DNA of 37,252 nucleotides, taken from positions 1 through 37,252 of the forward strand of contig JAEZOU010000023.1 in assembly GCA_023413895.1 (NCBI GenBank). Reading direction: 5' to 3'. Position numbers and translations under genes: made by a program. The DNA comes from Bacteroidota bacterium. GTDB taxonomy: Bacteria > Bacteroidota > Bacteroidia > Bacteroidales > WCHB1-69. The notes below the pieces were generated by a model. It was not told the DNA's origin. It did not search any database and worked only from the letters and a program-made list of their open reading frames with translations. This document shows positions 24,518 to 33,684 of this stretch, one piece after another; the first letter of the stretch is position 1; each line of letters starts with the position of its first letter.

Positions 24518-27289
24518 ATGACCGAAGAAGAAATCCATAAATCTGAAAATATTCAAAATCAAGAGGCTAACAATCCTGAAGGTTCCGACCTACACAAGAT
24601 TATGCACGTACAATCAATGTTCGAGAATTGGTTCTTAGACTATGCCTCATACTCAATCCTCGACCGCGCCGTCCCTGATGTTCTTGACGGTCTCAAACCT
24701 GTACAACGACGTATTCTTCACTCTATGGACGAACTTGAGGATGGTCGCTACAACAAGGTGGCAAATATTATCGGTAACACAATGAAATATCACCCTCACG
24801 GCGACGCCTCTATCGAAGATGCTCTCGTAAACTTCGGCCAAAAACAACTAACTATTGACACCCAAGGTAACTGGGGAAATATCATTACGGGTGACCCTGC
24901 TGCTGCTGCTCGCTACATTGAAGCTCGTCTTTCAAAATTTGCATTAGATGTACTCTTCAATCACAAAACTACTGAATGGCAACTGTCTTACGACGGTAGA
25001 AATCGAGAACCCATAACTCTACCCGTAAAATTTCCACTTCTATTAGCACAAGGCGCAATGGGAATTGCCGTTTCCCTAAAAACAGAAATCCTACCCCATA
25101 ACTTCATCGAGCTAATCGATGGCTCTATCGCAATCCTCGAAAATCAAGACTTCGAAATCTATCCTGACTTCCCTACGGGAGGTAGCATCGACGTCTCAAA
25201 ATATAACGACGGTCTCCGCGGAGGAAAAATCCGAATTCGTGCAAAAATTTCGATTATCGACAAGAAAACATTAGTAATCACCGAAATCCCTTTCTTCACA
25301 AACACAACGGACCTTATCAACAAATCTATAGTTCCTGCTATTAATAACGGAAAACTAAAAATTAGAAAAGTTGATGACAATACTGCTGCAAATGCTGAAA
25401 TCATTCTTCACTTAGACAAGGACGTTTCTCCCGACCAAACCATCGATGCACTCTATGCATTTACCAATTGCGAAATGTCAAAGTCTGTAAATGCCTGCGT
25501 TCTACATAACAGAAAACCTCAATTTCTCTCTGTAAAAGAGATTCTTCGAATCAATACCGAACGCACTCGTGACCTTCTAAGACAAGAACTTGAAATCGCA
25601 CTAAAAGAGTTGCAACAAGAATGGCATAGAATCTCCCTCGAAATTATCTTCTTCGAAAAAAGAATCTATAAGGAATTGGAAAAAGATACATCTTCTTGGG
25701 AAGAACAAGTGGAAAATATTGAACGCGCATTCGATGCGTACCGCCATCTATTCCGATTCGAAATCACTCGCGACGATATACTAAAACTTTGCGAAAAACC
25801 TGTACGCAAAATTTCAAAATTCGACATCAAAAAGGCAGAAGATCAGATTAAAAGCATTGATGATGAGATTCTTAAAATCGAAAACGACCTCAAAAATCTC
25901 ACTCAATACACCATCAATTTCTACAAAGAGTTAAAAAGAAAATATGGAAAGGGTCGCGAAAGAAAAACAGAAATCAAAAACTTCGACAATATTGTGGCCG
26001 CAACCGTAGCTGTTAACAACAAAAAGTTGATGGTGAACCGAAAAGAGGGATTTGTTGGCATCAACATGAAAAAAGAGGAAGGCGTTGAATTCGTCTGCGA
26101 CTGCTCCGACCTCGACGAGGTAATTGTATTCCGTGAAGAGGGTGTATTCTCCGTTAGTAAAGTCAGCGACAAGCAATTCTTCGGTAAGAACATTATTCAC
26201 GTAGAGGTGTTTAAGCGTAACGATGACCGCACTATATTCAATGTGGTCTATTCCGACGGAAATAACGGTACCGCAATGGCTAAACGATTTGCAATCGGTG
26301 GCGTAACTCGCGATAAAGAGTACGACATCACCAAAGGAAAAACAGGTTCTAAAGTCCTTTACCTTTCCTCTAACCCTAACGGAGAAGCTGAAAAGATTAA
26401 AGTCTATCTCAAAGAGAAAAAAAATATTAAAAAGAAACAATTTGAGTTCGATTTTAGTACTCTCGCCATCAAAGGTCGTTCTGCTGGCGGAAATATACTT
26501 TCTCGTCACCCCGTCAAAAGAATTGACTTACTTGAAAAAGGCGTCTCCACCCTTAGCGCAATAAATATCTACTTCGATGATGCTGTCATGCGCCTTAATA
26601 CCGACGAACGCGGAGTTCTCTTGGGCTCTTTTAAAGAAAACGACAAAATTATAACACTATACAAATCAGGATATTACAAAATCACTGGATTTGAATTATC
26701 AGTTCACTTTGAAGATAATTTAGAAATTATCGAAAAATTTAATCCTAAAAAAATCATTACATTTATCTACAAAAATAAAAAGGAAGGAACCTATTTTATC
26801 AAACGATTTATCCCAGATATCTTTGACAAACCTGTCAACTTCCTACCAGAAGATAAAGATTTACAACTTGTTTTATACTCATACAACACATTCCCTCAAA
26901 TTGAAGTTACTGCAATTCCGAAAAAAGAGAAACCGGAAGAAACAACCATCATCTCTTGTGCCGAATTTGTAGATGTAATGAGTGCAAAAGCAAAAGGAAA
27001 GAAAATCAACTTAGGATTGATTAAAAAGGTGAAGATGTTGGATCCGCTTCCTGAACCTGAAATAGAAGAGGAATCTACAGAAGATGAAATCATTGAAACA
27101 GAAGTAGAAGATAATAATACTGAAGATAGCACTCCTGACGACCCACTCTATATTGATATGGAAATTGCAAAGGAGATTTTTGATTCTATCGATGTCAAAA
27201 AGATAAAAATTGAAATTCCTACTGAGGAGAATGAAAAAATAAATGAGAAACCTGACGATGAGGATGGCACACAACTCTCGCTCTTCTAA
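24518..27289 (+). CDS. parC: DNA topoisomerase IV subunit A
   Basis: A 923-residue type IIA topoisomerase A subunit. The winged-helix region contains YSILDRAVPDVLDGLKPVQ, then KYHPHGDASIE, the quinolone-target region, then AAARYIEARLS with catalytic Tyr133, which forms the covalent DNA link. A coiled-coil arm (about 340-480) is followed by a C-terminal beta-propeller-like region with weak blades and a very acidic tail (about 850-900: EPEIEEESTEDEIIETE). The lack of an obvious GyrA box and the divergent C-terminal half favour ParC of Bacteroidota over GyrA. parE is not in the window. The 3' end overlaps the next gene by 26 to 47 bases depending on the start used. Confidence 0.9.
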   Translation: MTEEEIHKSENIQNQEANNPEGSDLHKIMHVQSMFENWFLDYASYSILDRAVPDVLDGLKPVQRRILHSMDELEDGRYNKVANIIGNTMKYHPHGDASIEDALVNFGQKQLTIDTQGNWGNIITGDPAAAARYIEARLSKFALDVLFNHKTTEWQLSYDGRNREPITLPVKFPLLLAQGAMGIAVSLKTEILPHNFIELIDGSIAILENQDFEIYPDFPTGGSIDVSKYNDGLRGGKIRIRAKISIIDKKTLVITEIPFFTNTTDLINKSIVPAINNGKLKIRKVDDNTAANAEIILHLDKDVSPDQTIDALYAFTNCEMSKSVNACVLHNRKPQFLSVKEILRINTERTRDLLRQELEIALKELQQEWHRISLEIIFFEKRIYKELEKDTSSWEEQVENIERAFDAYRHLFRFEITRDDILKLCEKPVRKISKFDIKKAEDQIKSIDDEILKIENDLKNLTQYTINFYKELKRKYGKGRERKTEIKNFDNIVAATVAVNNKKLMVNRKEGFVGINMKKEEGVEFVCDCSDLDEVIVFREEGVFSVSKVSDKQFFGKNIIHVEVFKRNDDRTIFNVVYSDGNNGTAMAKRFAIGGVTRDKEYDITKGKTGSKVLYLSSNPNGEAEKIKVYLKEKKNIKKKQFEFDFSTLAIKGRSAGGNILSRHPVKRIDLLEKGVSTLSAINIYFDDAVMRLNTDERGVLLGSFKENDKIITLYKSGYYKITGFELSVHFEDNLEIIEKFNPKKIITFIYKNKKEGTYFIKRFIPDIFDKPVNFLPEDKDLQLVLYSYNTFPQIEVTAIPKKEKPEETTIISCAEFVDVMSAKAKGKKINLGLIKKVKMLDPLPEPEIEEESTEDEIIETEVEDNNTEDSTPDDPLYIDMEIAKEIFDSIDVKKIKIEIPTEENEKINEKPDDEDGTQLSLF

Positions 27290-28415
27290 ACGAAGAGAAC
27301 TCCTGCTTTTTCTACTGCTGGCAACGGTATTTCTTTCTGCCACTTGCACCCAGCCGCCCGAAGAGACTCCAACACCTTACGAATTGGAGGTTCCTCAATT
27401 TTTCCCTACTCAACTGAACATTCCCTACGACAATCCTCTAACCGTAGAGGGAGTGGAATTGGGACGACATCTGTTTTATGACGAACATTTGTGCGGTTAT
27501 ATAGGTACCGAACCAGACTCTCTGATGAGTTGTGCTACCTGTCACGTACAAGAACACGCCTTCAAGGCTGGCATCGATAACACACGATTCCCCGGAGGAA
27601 AAGTATTTGGAAGATCTGGCAATTATACACATCATAATATGTTGCCGCTGATAAATCTTGTCTTTAACAACGAAGGCTACCTTTGGAGTGGGGCTGTACA
27701 TTCCCAAAATCCTAATCCTCAAATGCGCAATATTGAAGATATTGTTAGAATGACCATCCTTGACCCCAACGAGATGAATGGTTCTATAGAAACAACACTT
27801 GAGGCCATCCGTACAAATCCTAAATACCCTGAGATGTTCCAAAAAGCATTTGGTAGTGACGAAATAACTATCGAACGGATTGAAAAAGCCATTGCACAGT
27901 TTGTCCGCACGTTAATCTCTGCCAACTCCAAGTTTGACCGCTATCTGCGCGGTCAAGAACAGCTAACGCCACAAGAACTTAATGGATACATTCTTTTCTC
28001 TACGGAAGAAGGTGCCGACTGCTTTCACTGCCATGGTGGCTCAGGAACTCCGCTTTTTACAACAAACCTATTCTATAACAATGCTTTAGACGAAACGTAT
28101 ACCGATACTCAAGACCATGCCTCCGTAACGGGAAATTCAAATGACATCGGTACATACCGCGCACCCACACTGCGCAACATCGCAGTTACCGCACCCTATA
28201 TGCACGACGGCAGATTTTCCTCTCTAGACCAAGTTTTGAACTTTTACAATAGCGAGTTGGTTATGTCTCCAACGGTTAGCCCTCTAATGCACAAAATTAA
28301 TGAAGGAGGCACCCATCTTACACCATCACAAATAGCTGATTTAAAAGCATTTTTAAATACACTAACTGACGAAGAATTTCTTACGAATCCTAAATTTTCA
28401 AATCCTAATCCTTAA
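27264..28415 (+). CDS. Di-heme cytochrome c peroxidase family lipoprotein
   Basis: Residues 1-27 are a lipoprotein signal peptide with lipobox FLSATC, Cys28 being lipidated. Two c-type heme sites, CATCH (90-94) and CFHCH (253-257), plus YMHDGRFSSLDQVLNFYN place it in the MauG/CcpA di-heme peroxidase family, which reduces H2O2 in the periplasm or oxidises a protein partner. Length 383 fits. Three in-frame ATGs occur at 27243, 27258 and 27264. I chose the last because it leaves a compact n-region (MAHNSRSSKRREL) before the hydrophobic core. All three overlap the end of parC, so translation is probably coupled. Confidence 0.88.
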   Translation: MAHNSRSSKRRELLLFLLLATVFLSATCTQPPEETPTPYELEVPQFFPTQLNIPYDNPLTVEGVELGRHLFYDEHLCGYIGTEPDSLMSCATCHVQEHAFKAGIDNTRFPGGKVFGRSGNYTHHNMLPLINLVFNNEGYLWSGAVHSQNPNPQMRNIEDIVRMTILDPNEMNGSIETTLEAIRTNPKYPEMFQKAFGSDEITIERIEKAIAQFVRTLISANSKFDRYLRGQEQLTPQELNGYILFSTEEGADCFHCHGGSGTPLFTTNLFYNNALDETYTDTQDHASVTGNSNDIGTYRAPTLRNIAVTAPYMHDGRFSSLDQVLNFYNSELVMSPTVSPLMHKINEGGTHLTPSQIADLKAFLNTLTDEEFLTNPKFSNPNP

Positions 28416-28417
28416 AT

Positions 28418-28957
28418 ATGGCAAAAATTTATACAAAAACAGGCGATAATGGAGAAACCTCTTTAGTGGGCGGAAAACGAATTGCTAAAGACTCTGAACT
28501 TCTGGACGCTTACGGAACAGCCGATGAACTCAATGCCTTTATCGGCACCATAATAGCTGAATTAAACAATCCTTATCTGACAGAAATTCAAAAGACACTC
28601 TTTATCATTGGAGGCATTTTGGCAACTGAACCCGAAAACTACGATAAATTCTGGAGAAATTGTAACCTTAAAAGTAAGATTTGCGAAATAGAACAAGAGA
28701 TTGACAGAATGTGTACGGAAATTCCACCATTCTCTGGATTTACTCTACCACAAGGCTCACTTCTTATTGCGCATATCCATATTTGCAGAACTATATGCAG
28801 AAAATTAGAACGAAAAATGATTCCTCTATTCCGACAAAATAACCAACTACAAGAGTCCATTCAATATGTAAATAGACTTTCTGATTATTTCTACATTTTA
28901 GCAAACTTTACACATAAAAAAGAAAATATTCCTATAACTTATTGGAAACAAGAATAA
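28418..28957 (+). CDS. ATP:cob(I)alamin adenosyltransferase, PduO type
   Basis: A 179-residue PduO/MMAB-type enzyme that makes adenosylcobalamin from cob(I)alamin and ATP. The N-terminal KIYTKTGDNGETSLVGGKR is the ATP-binding signature. DAYGTADELNAFIGTI and the later RTICRKLERKM, then YVNRLSDYFYILAN, are family hallmarks. It begins 2 bases after the peroxidase stop and is last in the purH run. Its cofactor would serve B12 enzymes such as methylmalonyl-CoA mutase or lysine 5,6-aminomutase, which fits the decarboxylase subunits and kdd elsewhere in the window. Confidence 0.93.
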   Translation: MAKIYTKTGDNGETSLVGGKRIAKDSELLDAYGTADELNAFIGTIIAELNNPYLTEIQKTLFIIGGILATEPENYDKFWRNCNLKSKICEIEQEIDRMCTEIPPFSGFTLPQGSLLIAHIHICRTICRKLERKMIPLFRQNNQLQESIQYVNRLSDYFYILANFTHKKENIPITYWKQE

Positions 28958-28998
28958 TAAAATTTTCCATTTTTACATTTTAATTTAATAATTTTATA

Positions 28999-29006
28999 TA
29001 CTTTCG
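28999..29006 (+). promoter_or_regulatory. -7 box (TACTTTCG) for the DUF2795 gene
   Basis: TACTTTCG lies 37 bases before the ATG, followed by CGCC. The 12-base string is identical to that before the giant Fn3 gene (6148-6159, minus strand). Confidence 0.5.
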
Positions 29007-29043
29007 CGCCTCAAATAAAGAATACAAAAAACAAGATATTATT

Positions 29044-29265
29044 ATGTATTGGACACTTGAATTAGCAACGAAATTAGAAGATGCACCTTGGCCAGCAACT
29101 CGCGAAGAACTTTTAGACTACGCAATTCGCTCGGGTGCACCAATGGAAGTAATTGAAAACCTTCAAGAGATGGATGATGATGGCGAAACATACGACTCAA
29201 TTCTTGACCTTTGGCCTGACTATCCCACGAAAGAGGATTTTTTCTTCCATGAGGATGAATATTAA
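29044..29265 (+). CDS. Small DUF2795 protein
   Basis: A 73-residue acidic protein matching the short DUF2795 type common in Bacteroidota. It opens MYWTLELATKLEDAPWPATREEL, shown here as MYWTLELATKLEDAPW then PATREEL, continues LLDYAIRSGAP and VIENLQEM, and ends in an acidic, Phe-rich tail (DFFFHEDEY). The function is unknown. It has its own promoter box and a strong terminator, so it is a single-gene unit between the purH run and the M1 peptidase. Confidence 0.85.
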   Translation: MYWTLELATKLEDAPWPATREELLDYAIRSGAPMEVIENLQEMDDDGETYDSILDLWPDYPTKEDFFFHEDEY

Positions 29266-29301
29266 AAAAAACAATTAGCACCCCTAATTGATAATAAAAA
29301 A

Positions 29302-29333
29302 GCGAACAAGGAAATTTCTTGTTCGCTTTTTTT
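29302..29333. terminator. Bidirectional terminator between the DUF2795 and M1 peptidase genes
   Basis: GCGAACAAG / CTTGTTCGC forms a 9-bp stem (29302-29326) around GAAATTT. It is flanked by AAAAAA on the left and TTTTTTT on the right, so it works for the plus-strand DUF2795 gene and for the convergent M1 peptidase gene. Confidence 0.92.
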
Positions 29334-29372
29334 ATAGCATACTATGATAAATGCATAGTACTACAAAACCTA

Positions 29373-31694
29373 TTACTTCTTAATAAAAGAAACTGATTTT
29401 AAAGATTTCTTACCCAACTTTACCTGCAAAAAATAGTTTCCAGGAACTAACTCCGATATAGATAATATCTCTTTAACATCGTTCATTTTAAATCGCTTCA
29501 CTATCTTACCTAACGAATCGATAATTTCAATATCAATACCTTTTTTATCGATTCTATCAATTAAAGAAATCTGACAACATAGGAAATCGCTAGCAGGATT
29601 AGGATAAACCATTATCTCTCCAATCTCACTATTTTCAACAACATCTACTTCTGTTTCACTAATTGCCAAGGTATATTCGCCAGGCAAGAGCCAATGGGTA
29701 GTAACAGAACCTGTACTATTACTTCCTGACAGCGTACGAGGAATAATTTGCCAATCAGCTTGAGGATTACGACGATAAAGCAAAAGAAGATGATTTTTAT
29801 TATAGCCTTGCAAAAGTTCATAATCGAGCATGGTTGCATTTACTGCATTGTAATTAAAGCGTAGATTTCCTTGTAAATTATCCGTAGGGAGAAACTCTAC
29901 ACGCCAATAATGATTCGGAGAGATTCTAACAATCTGTTCATTTTCCACTTTTAGTGCATCTGGAGATACCAAATTGCGTTCCACGCGCACACGTATAGGC
30001 GCTGAACCTGCCGTAAGGGTTACGCGGCAAGCCGCATCTGTACAATTCCACGAAGTAGGTACTTCCAATTCACGTTCGTAGTCGATAATTGCATCCGCAT
30101 ATTTCGATTGAGGATCGACAACTGCATACATAGGTGCAAATGGCAAAGTAAGCTCAACAACATCATTTTCACCCGAAAATTGAACATTTTCTGCCATAAA
30201 AGTATCGCCAGAAGCAGATACAAATTGCAAATCCAAACGATTCGAGTTCGCGAAATTATGTGCTTGATATAAACGTTGGCGCAAATGCACACGATATTGA
30301 TTACCAGAAAGTTCCACAATAGAATCAATAGAAAAATGCAAAAAACCAGGTTGGTGAACCCAGCCTAAATAGAAATCTGTCAAATCCATTTCAGAAATTT
30401 GAGAAAGTTTCTGGAAGAAAAGTTCCGAATTCATATTTGAGAAAGGATTCTGTTCAAAAAGGTTTTTTAACGAGCTAAAAAAGAGTTCATCACCCATATA
30501 GCCACGCAAACTATGCACTACCAATGAACCTTTATCATAGGAAGTGGTTCCGTACGTATAATCCAATGGCACATTATCCAATGCATAAAAACCGCCGTCA
30601 TCATTATGTGCATTTTTAAGTACATTTCGATGCAAGGCTAACAGATTTTCGTAGAAACGTTCACGTGTTGGGTCCAATACCTCATCAGAAATAAGCTCAC
30701 AATAGCTTGCAAATCCTTCATTTATCCACATGGTTTCAGCCTCTGCACAGGTGATATAATTTCCGAACCAAGCATGCGAAAATTCATGATAGACAAGACT
30801 TTCGTAATTTAGCGTTCCATCAACTGCAAAATTGGGGAAAGTGATATTTGTAGCGTGCTCCATTGCACCGCCCATAAAAGGGACAAGCACATAACCCACT
30901 CTTTGCCAAGGGTATGCTCCAAATTTCTGTTCCAAAGCACGGAAAATAGTTTTTAGATGTTGGAAAGTTCCTGGTATAGAACTCATTTTGGAACTTTCGG
31001 CATAAATCTCTATCGGCACAACTCTATCTATACCTTGCACAGTATCACGATAGCACTGATAGTTGGCTACTGCCACCGACGATAGATAGGTAGGAATTGG
31101 GTGTGTTAGTTGCCAAGTCCAAACGCAAGTTCCATCGGACGCAAAAGTAGAATCTACCAACGCACCGCCACACACTGCCATCATATCTTCCTGAGTACGA
31201 ATATTGTATGTATAGGTTGACTTATCAGTAAACTCATCAATACAAGGATACCAAGCACGGCCAAAGGAGTGAGGTACCACACTCATCCCTACTCCCATAT
31301 TATAGGCATAACCTCCGCTAAAGTAGAAACCTCCCCACTGTGGATCTGTAGCGGGCACTCCATGATAATAAACAGAAACTACCAACGTATCATTAGTATC
31401 AAAATTGGATACAGGAATTGACAAACGTGGAGATTGATACTGAAAAGGAACATTTTGCTGGAATAATAGCACCGAATCCACAGTAAACCCTTGTAAATCA
31501 AGATTAATAACAGAAATATCTGTCATTTTAGAGACAATCTGAAGCTCAGCATTTCCAGAGATTTGTCGTGTAGAAAAATCTATCACATCTAAATTTAAAG
31601 TATAGTGTGCGATGTGAATAGAATCTGACCTATTTTGTGCTGAAACCATCAAAGAAGCCATCAGCAAAGCAAAAAACAAGAGTTTTAGTTTCAT
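29373..31694 (-). CDS. Secreted M1-family metallopeptidase with type IX sorting domain
   Basis: A 773-residue exported aminopeptidase-like enzyme. The signal peptide is residues 1-19. The M1 exopeptidase motif is GGAMEHA (275-281, for the usual GAMEN). Zinc-binding HEFSHAW starts at 303 and the third ligand is Glu326 in WINEGFASYCE; YDKGSLVVH follows. The last 80 or so residues form a type A type IX secretion sorting domain (MVYPNPASDFL at its start, LVPGNYFLQV, then a Lys-rich end). It is therefore predicted to cross the outer membrane and be processed or anchored at the surface. It lies 6 bases after mtgA on the minus strand. GAMEH instead of GAMEN may alter N-terminal residue recognition. 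Confidence 0.93.
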   Translation of the reverse strand: MKLKLLFFALLMASLMVSAQNRSDSIHIAHYTLNLDVIDFSTRQISGNAELQIVSKMTDISVINLDLQGFTVDSVLLFQQNVPFQYQSPRLSIPVSNFDTNDTLVVSVYYHGVPATDPQWGGFYFSGGYAYNMGVGMSVVPHSFGRAWYPCIDEFTDKSTYTYNIRTQEDMMAVCGGALVDSTFASDGTCVWTWQLTHPIPTYLSSVAVANYQCYRDTVQGIDRVVPIEIYAESSKMSSIPGTFQHLKTIFRALEQKFGAYPWQRVGYVLVPFMGGAMEHATNITFPNFAVDGTLNYESLVYHEFSHAWFGNYITCAEAETMWINEGFASYCELISDEVLDPTRERFYENLLALHRNVLKNAHNDDGGFYALDNVPLDYTYGTTSYDKGSLVVHSLRGYMGDELFFSSLKNLFEQNPFSNMNSELFFQKLSQISEMDLTDFYLGWVHQPGFLHFSIDSIVELSGNQYRVHLRQRLYQAHNFANSNRLDLQFVSASGDTFMAENVQFSGENDVVELTLPFAPMYAVVDPQSKYADAIIDYERELEVPTSWNCTDAACRVTLTAGSAPIRVRVERNLVSPDALKVENEQIVRISPNHYWRVEFLPTDNLQGNLRFNYNAVNATMLDYELLQGYNKNHLLLLYRRNPQADWQIIPRTLSGSNSTGSVTTHWLLPGEYTLAISETEVDVVENSEIGEIMVYPNPASDFLCCQISLIDRIDKKGIDIEIIDSLGKIVKRFKMNDVKEILSISELVPGNYFLQVKLGKKSLKSVSFIKK

Positions 31695-31700
31695 AATATA

Positions 31701-32513
31701 TTATAATTCAAGAAGTTTACCATCAATTTTTGCACGTCGTTTCTCCTCTCTTTTCAAGTATCTTTCGCGAGCTTTTTTTACACTTTCTTTATCGAAATTT
31801 GGAGGAGCAACCTTGTATGAAAGTGCCGAAATTTTAGTAGCTCGTCCACTTAAATATGCAGTAGGACGGGCGGGATTTCGTTTGAGGGGATTAGGATAGC
31901 AGGCCGTTATTAACGCACACTGACGCAGTGTTAACTTATCGGCATTGCGATTAAAATAGTGTTGTGCTGCAGCTTGCGCTCCATAGATACCATCGCCCAT
32001 CTCTATCACATTGAGATAAACCTCCATAATGCGCTCTTTGGTCCAGAAAAGTTCGATAAGACCAGTAAAATAGACCTCCAAACCTTTACGCACCCAGGAG
32101 TGCCCTGGCCACAAAAAAACATTTTTTGCAGTTTGTTGCGAAATTGTGCTGGCGCCACGCTGACGTTTTCCTCTTTTATTCTCGTCGATAGCCTTCTGAA
32201 TTGCTCCGAAATCAAAGCCATAATGCCCCAAGAAATTATTATCCTCGGAAGCGAACGCACAACGAATCATATTAGGAGTAATTTCATCTAAATCGCGCCA
32301 TTCTTTCTGAATAGGAGCACCGCCTTCAATACGTCGAATTACCATTAACGGAGTAAATAGTGGATTAACCCAACGATATACTAAAGGAAGTAAAATACTG
32401 ATTATGAATAGAATAAGAAAAGTCTTCCAGACAATTCTGAAAAATCCACCTTTCCGTTTAGTCGTTGATTTTGCTCTTTTTTTTCGTACCATCACTATAA
32501 CATTTAAATACAT
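31701..32513 (-). CDS. mtgA: Monofunctional peptidoglycan glycosyltransferase
   Basis: A 270-residue GT51 enzyme that polymerises lipid II into glycan strands in the periplasm. One N-terminal membrane helix follows a basic stretch (about 24-45). The catalytic domain contains ASEDNNFLGHYGFD (catalytic Glu), QRGASTISQQTAKN and the WTKERIMEVYLNVIEMG, GIYGAQAAAQHYF block. No transpeptidase domain is present. The start at 32513 overlaps the upstream stop codon by one base (TAATG), suggesting coupling. ATG 32492 (MVRKKR) is an alternative that drops seven residues. Confidence 0.93.
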   Translation of the reverse strand: MYLNVIVMVRKKRAKSTTKRKGGFFRIVWKTFLILFIISILLPLVYRWVNPLFTPLMVIRRIEGGAPIQKEWRDLDEITPNMIRCAFASEDNNFLGHYGFDFGAIQKAIDENKRGKRQRGASTISQQTAKNVFLWPGHSWVRKGLEVYFTGLIELFWTKERIMEVYLNVIEMGDGIYGAQAAAQHYFNRNADKLTLRQCALITACYPNPLKRNPARPTAYLSGRATKISALSYKVAPPNFDKESVKKARERYLKREEKRRAKIDGKLLEL

Positions 32514-33172
32514 TATGATTCACAAATTAAACCATCTTTCATCACGATTTTACGATCTGACATCTCAGCAAACTCCTCATTATGCGTAACAATGACAAAA
32601 GTTTGTTTAAAACGATCTCGCAAATCGAAGAAAAGATTATGAAGTTGGCGTGCATTCTCCGAGTCGAGATTTCCAGAAGGCTCATCAGCAAGAATTACAC
32701 GTGGAGAGTTGATTAATGCACGTGCAACCGCCACGCGCTGCTGTTCTCCACCCGAAAGTTGCGAAGGTTTATGCTCGGCTCGCTCATCAATTCGCAAAAA
32801 CTGCATAATCTGAATAGCCTCTTGAATAACATCTTTCCGAGCCTTTCCTTGAATCAAGGCAGGCATCAACACATTCTCCATGGCTGTAAACTCTGGCAAA
32901 AGATGGTGAAATTGAAAAACGAATCCGATATTACGATTTCTAAATTGAGACAACTCCTTATCTTTCAAATCAAAAAGAGAAACATTATCGATTAATACAT
33001 TACCTGAATCGGGGCGATCTAAACTGCCAATAATATGTAGGAGCGTTGATTTTCCTGCCCCTGAAGCACCCACTATTGACACAAGTTCACCTGTTCTAAT
33101 ATCCAAATCCACGCCCTTCAGCACAGATAATTTCCCGTAGCTTTTTCTAACTTTTTCTACCTTAATCATCAT
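32513..33172 (-). CDS. ABC transporter ATPase, LolD/MacB type
   Basis: A 219-residue ATPase with Walker A GASGAGKST (about 34-42), signature LSGGEQQRVAVARAL and Walker B VILADEPSGNLD, then a switch His in IVTHNEEFA. The length and the FQFHHLLPEFTAMENVLMP segment fit the LolD branch, which powers extraction of lipoproteins from the inner membrane. The membrane partner (LolC/E) is not adjacent. A MacB-like or FtsE-like role is possible. It is first in the minus-strand operon with mtgA and the M1 peptidase, and a -7 box sits 16 bases upstream. Confidence 0.88.
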   Translation of the reverse strand: MMIKVEKVRKSYGKLSVLKGVDLDIRTGELVSIVGASGAGKSTLLHIIGSLDRPDSGNVLIDNVSLFDLKDKELSQFRNRNIGFVFQFHHLLPEFTAMENVLMPALIQGKARKDVIQEAIQIMQFLRIDERAEHKPSQLSGGEQQRVAVARALINSPRVILADEPSGNLDSENARQLHNLFFDLRDRFKQTFVIVTHNEEFAEMSDRKIVMKDGLICES

Positions 33173-33187
33173 TTAGAATTTAAACTG

Positions 33188-33195
33188 CAAAGTTA
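33188..33195 (-). promoter_or_regulatory. -7 box (TAACTTTG) for the ABC ATPase-mtgA-M1 operon
   Basis: TAACTTTG on the minus strand lies 15-16 bases before the start codon at 33172. It is an exact TAnnTTTG match. Confidence 0.5.
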
Positions 33196-33416
33196 CAATT
33201 TTTATGATTTGATAGAGAGCGTGAAAAATAATTTTCTACACATAATATTATAATTATTGTATTAGAAAATAGAGTCAAAAAAGCCACATCACTTTTATCA
33301 TTTTCGAAGGGAGAAAGCGACACAGAATACTCCAATGACCTTTCTGGCTTATTTGTTGCAAAAAATTGAAGCACAACGAATTTCTACTATTAGCAACAAT
33401 GCTGGCGCAACTCGCT

Positions 33417-33600
33417 GCGTGAAGGATTGAAGCGGTTATGAGCGCCGGCTTGCGAGTTTAGAACTTGAGATTTGGAATTTGAAACTTGGATTTAAGGAAA
33501 GATTGAGGCAAGAGAAAGAGGCGCGAAATTTGAGCGGAAAGCCTGACGGCGAGTGCGGAGGTTTTGTGCGAAGGGGAAGCCGGCACGCCCAAATAAAAAA
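33417..33600 (+). repeat. Dispersed GC-rich intergenic element, copy 3
   Basis: The 5' box is at 33417-33450 (GCGTGAAGGATTG, GCGGTTATGAGCG, CCGGCT). The middle box is at 33521-33555 (GCGCGAAATTTGAGCGG, AAGCCTGACGGCGAG). AGTGCGG follows, and the 3' box is at 33578-33593 (AGCCGGCACGCCCAAA), with an A-run. The spacer between the first two boxes is A/T-rich and unlike the other copies. It ends 36 bases before the pyrK promoter box. An in-frame extension of pyrK back into it would be spurious. Confidence 0.88.
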
Positions 33601-33635
33601 AATAATCCAACAACGTTTTACAAACCAAAAATGAC

Positions 33636-33643
33636 TATTTTTG
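33636..33643 (+). promoter_or_regulatory. -7 box (TATTTTTG) for pyrK-pyrD
   Basis: TATTTTTG lies 41 bases upstream of ATG 33685 and supports that start over any upstream one. Confidence 0.55.
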
Positions 33644-33684
33644 CAGAATCTAAAAGTGATAATTTCAGAATCAAAAATAATATT

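Larger units (their letters stand above)
33173..33684. other. Divergent intergenic region between the ABC ATPase and pyrK
   Basis: A 512-base gap. It holds the ABC ATPase promoter (33188-33195), dispersed-element copy 3 (33417-33600) and the pyrK promoter (33636-33643). In 33200-33415 I see only A/T-rich sequence without a credible ORF. Confidence 0.6.

Noticed and set aside
33553..33684. A 44-residue N-terminal extension of PyrK
   Set aside because: It begins inside dispersed-element copy 3, has no family similarity and contains the likely promoter box TATTTTTG. PyrK proteins start near ATG 33685.
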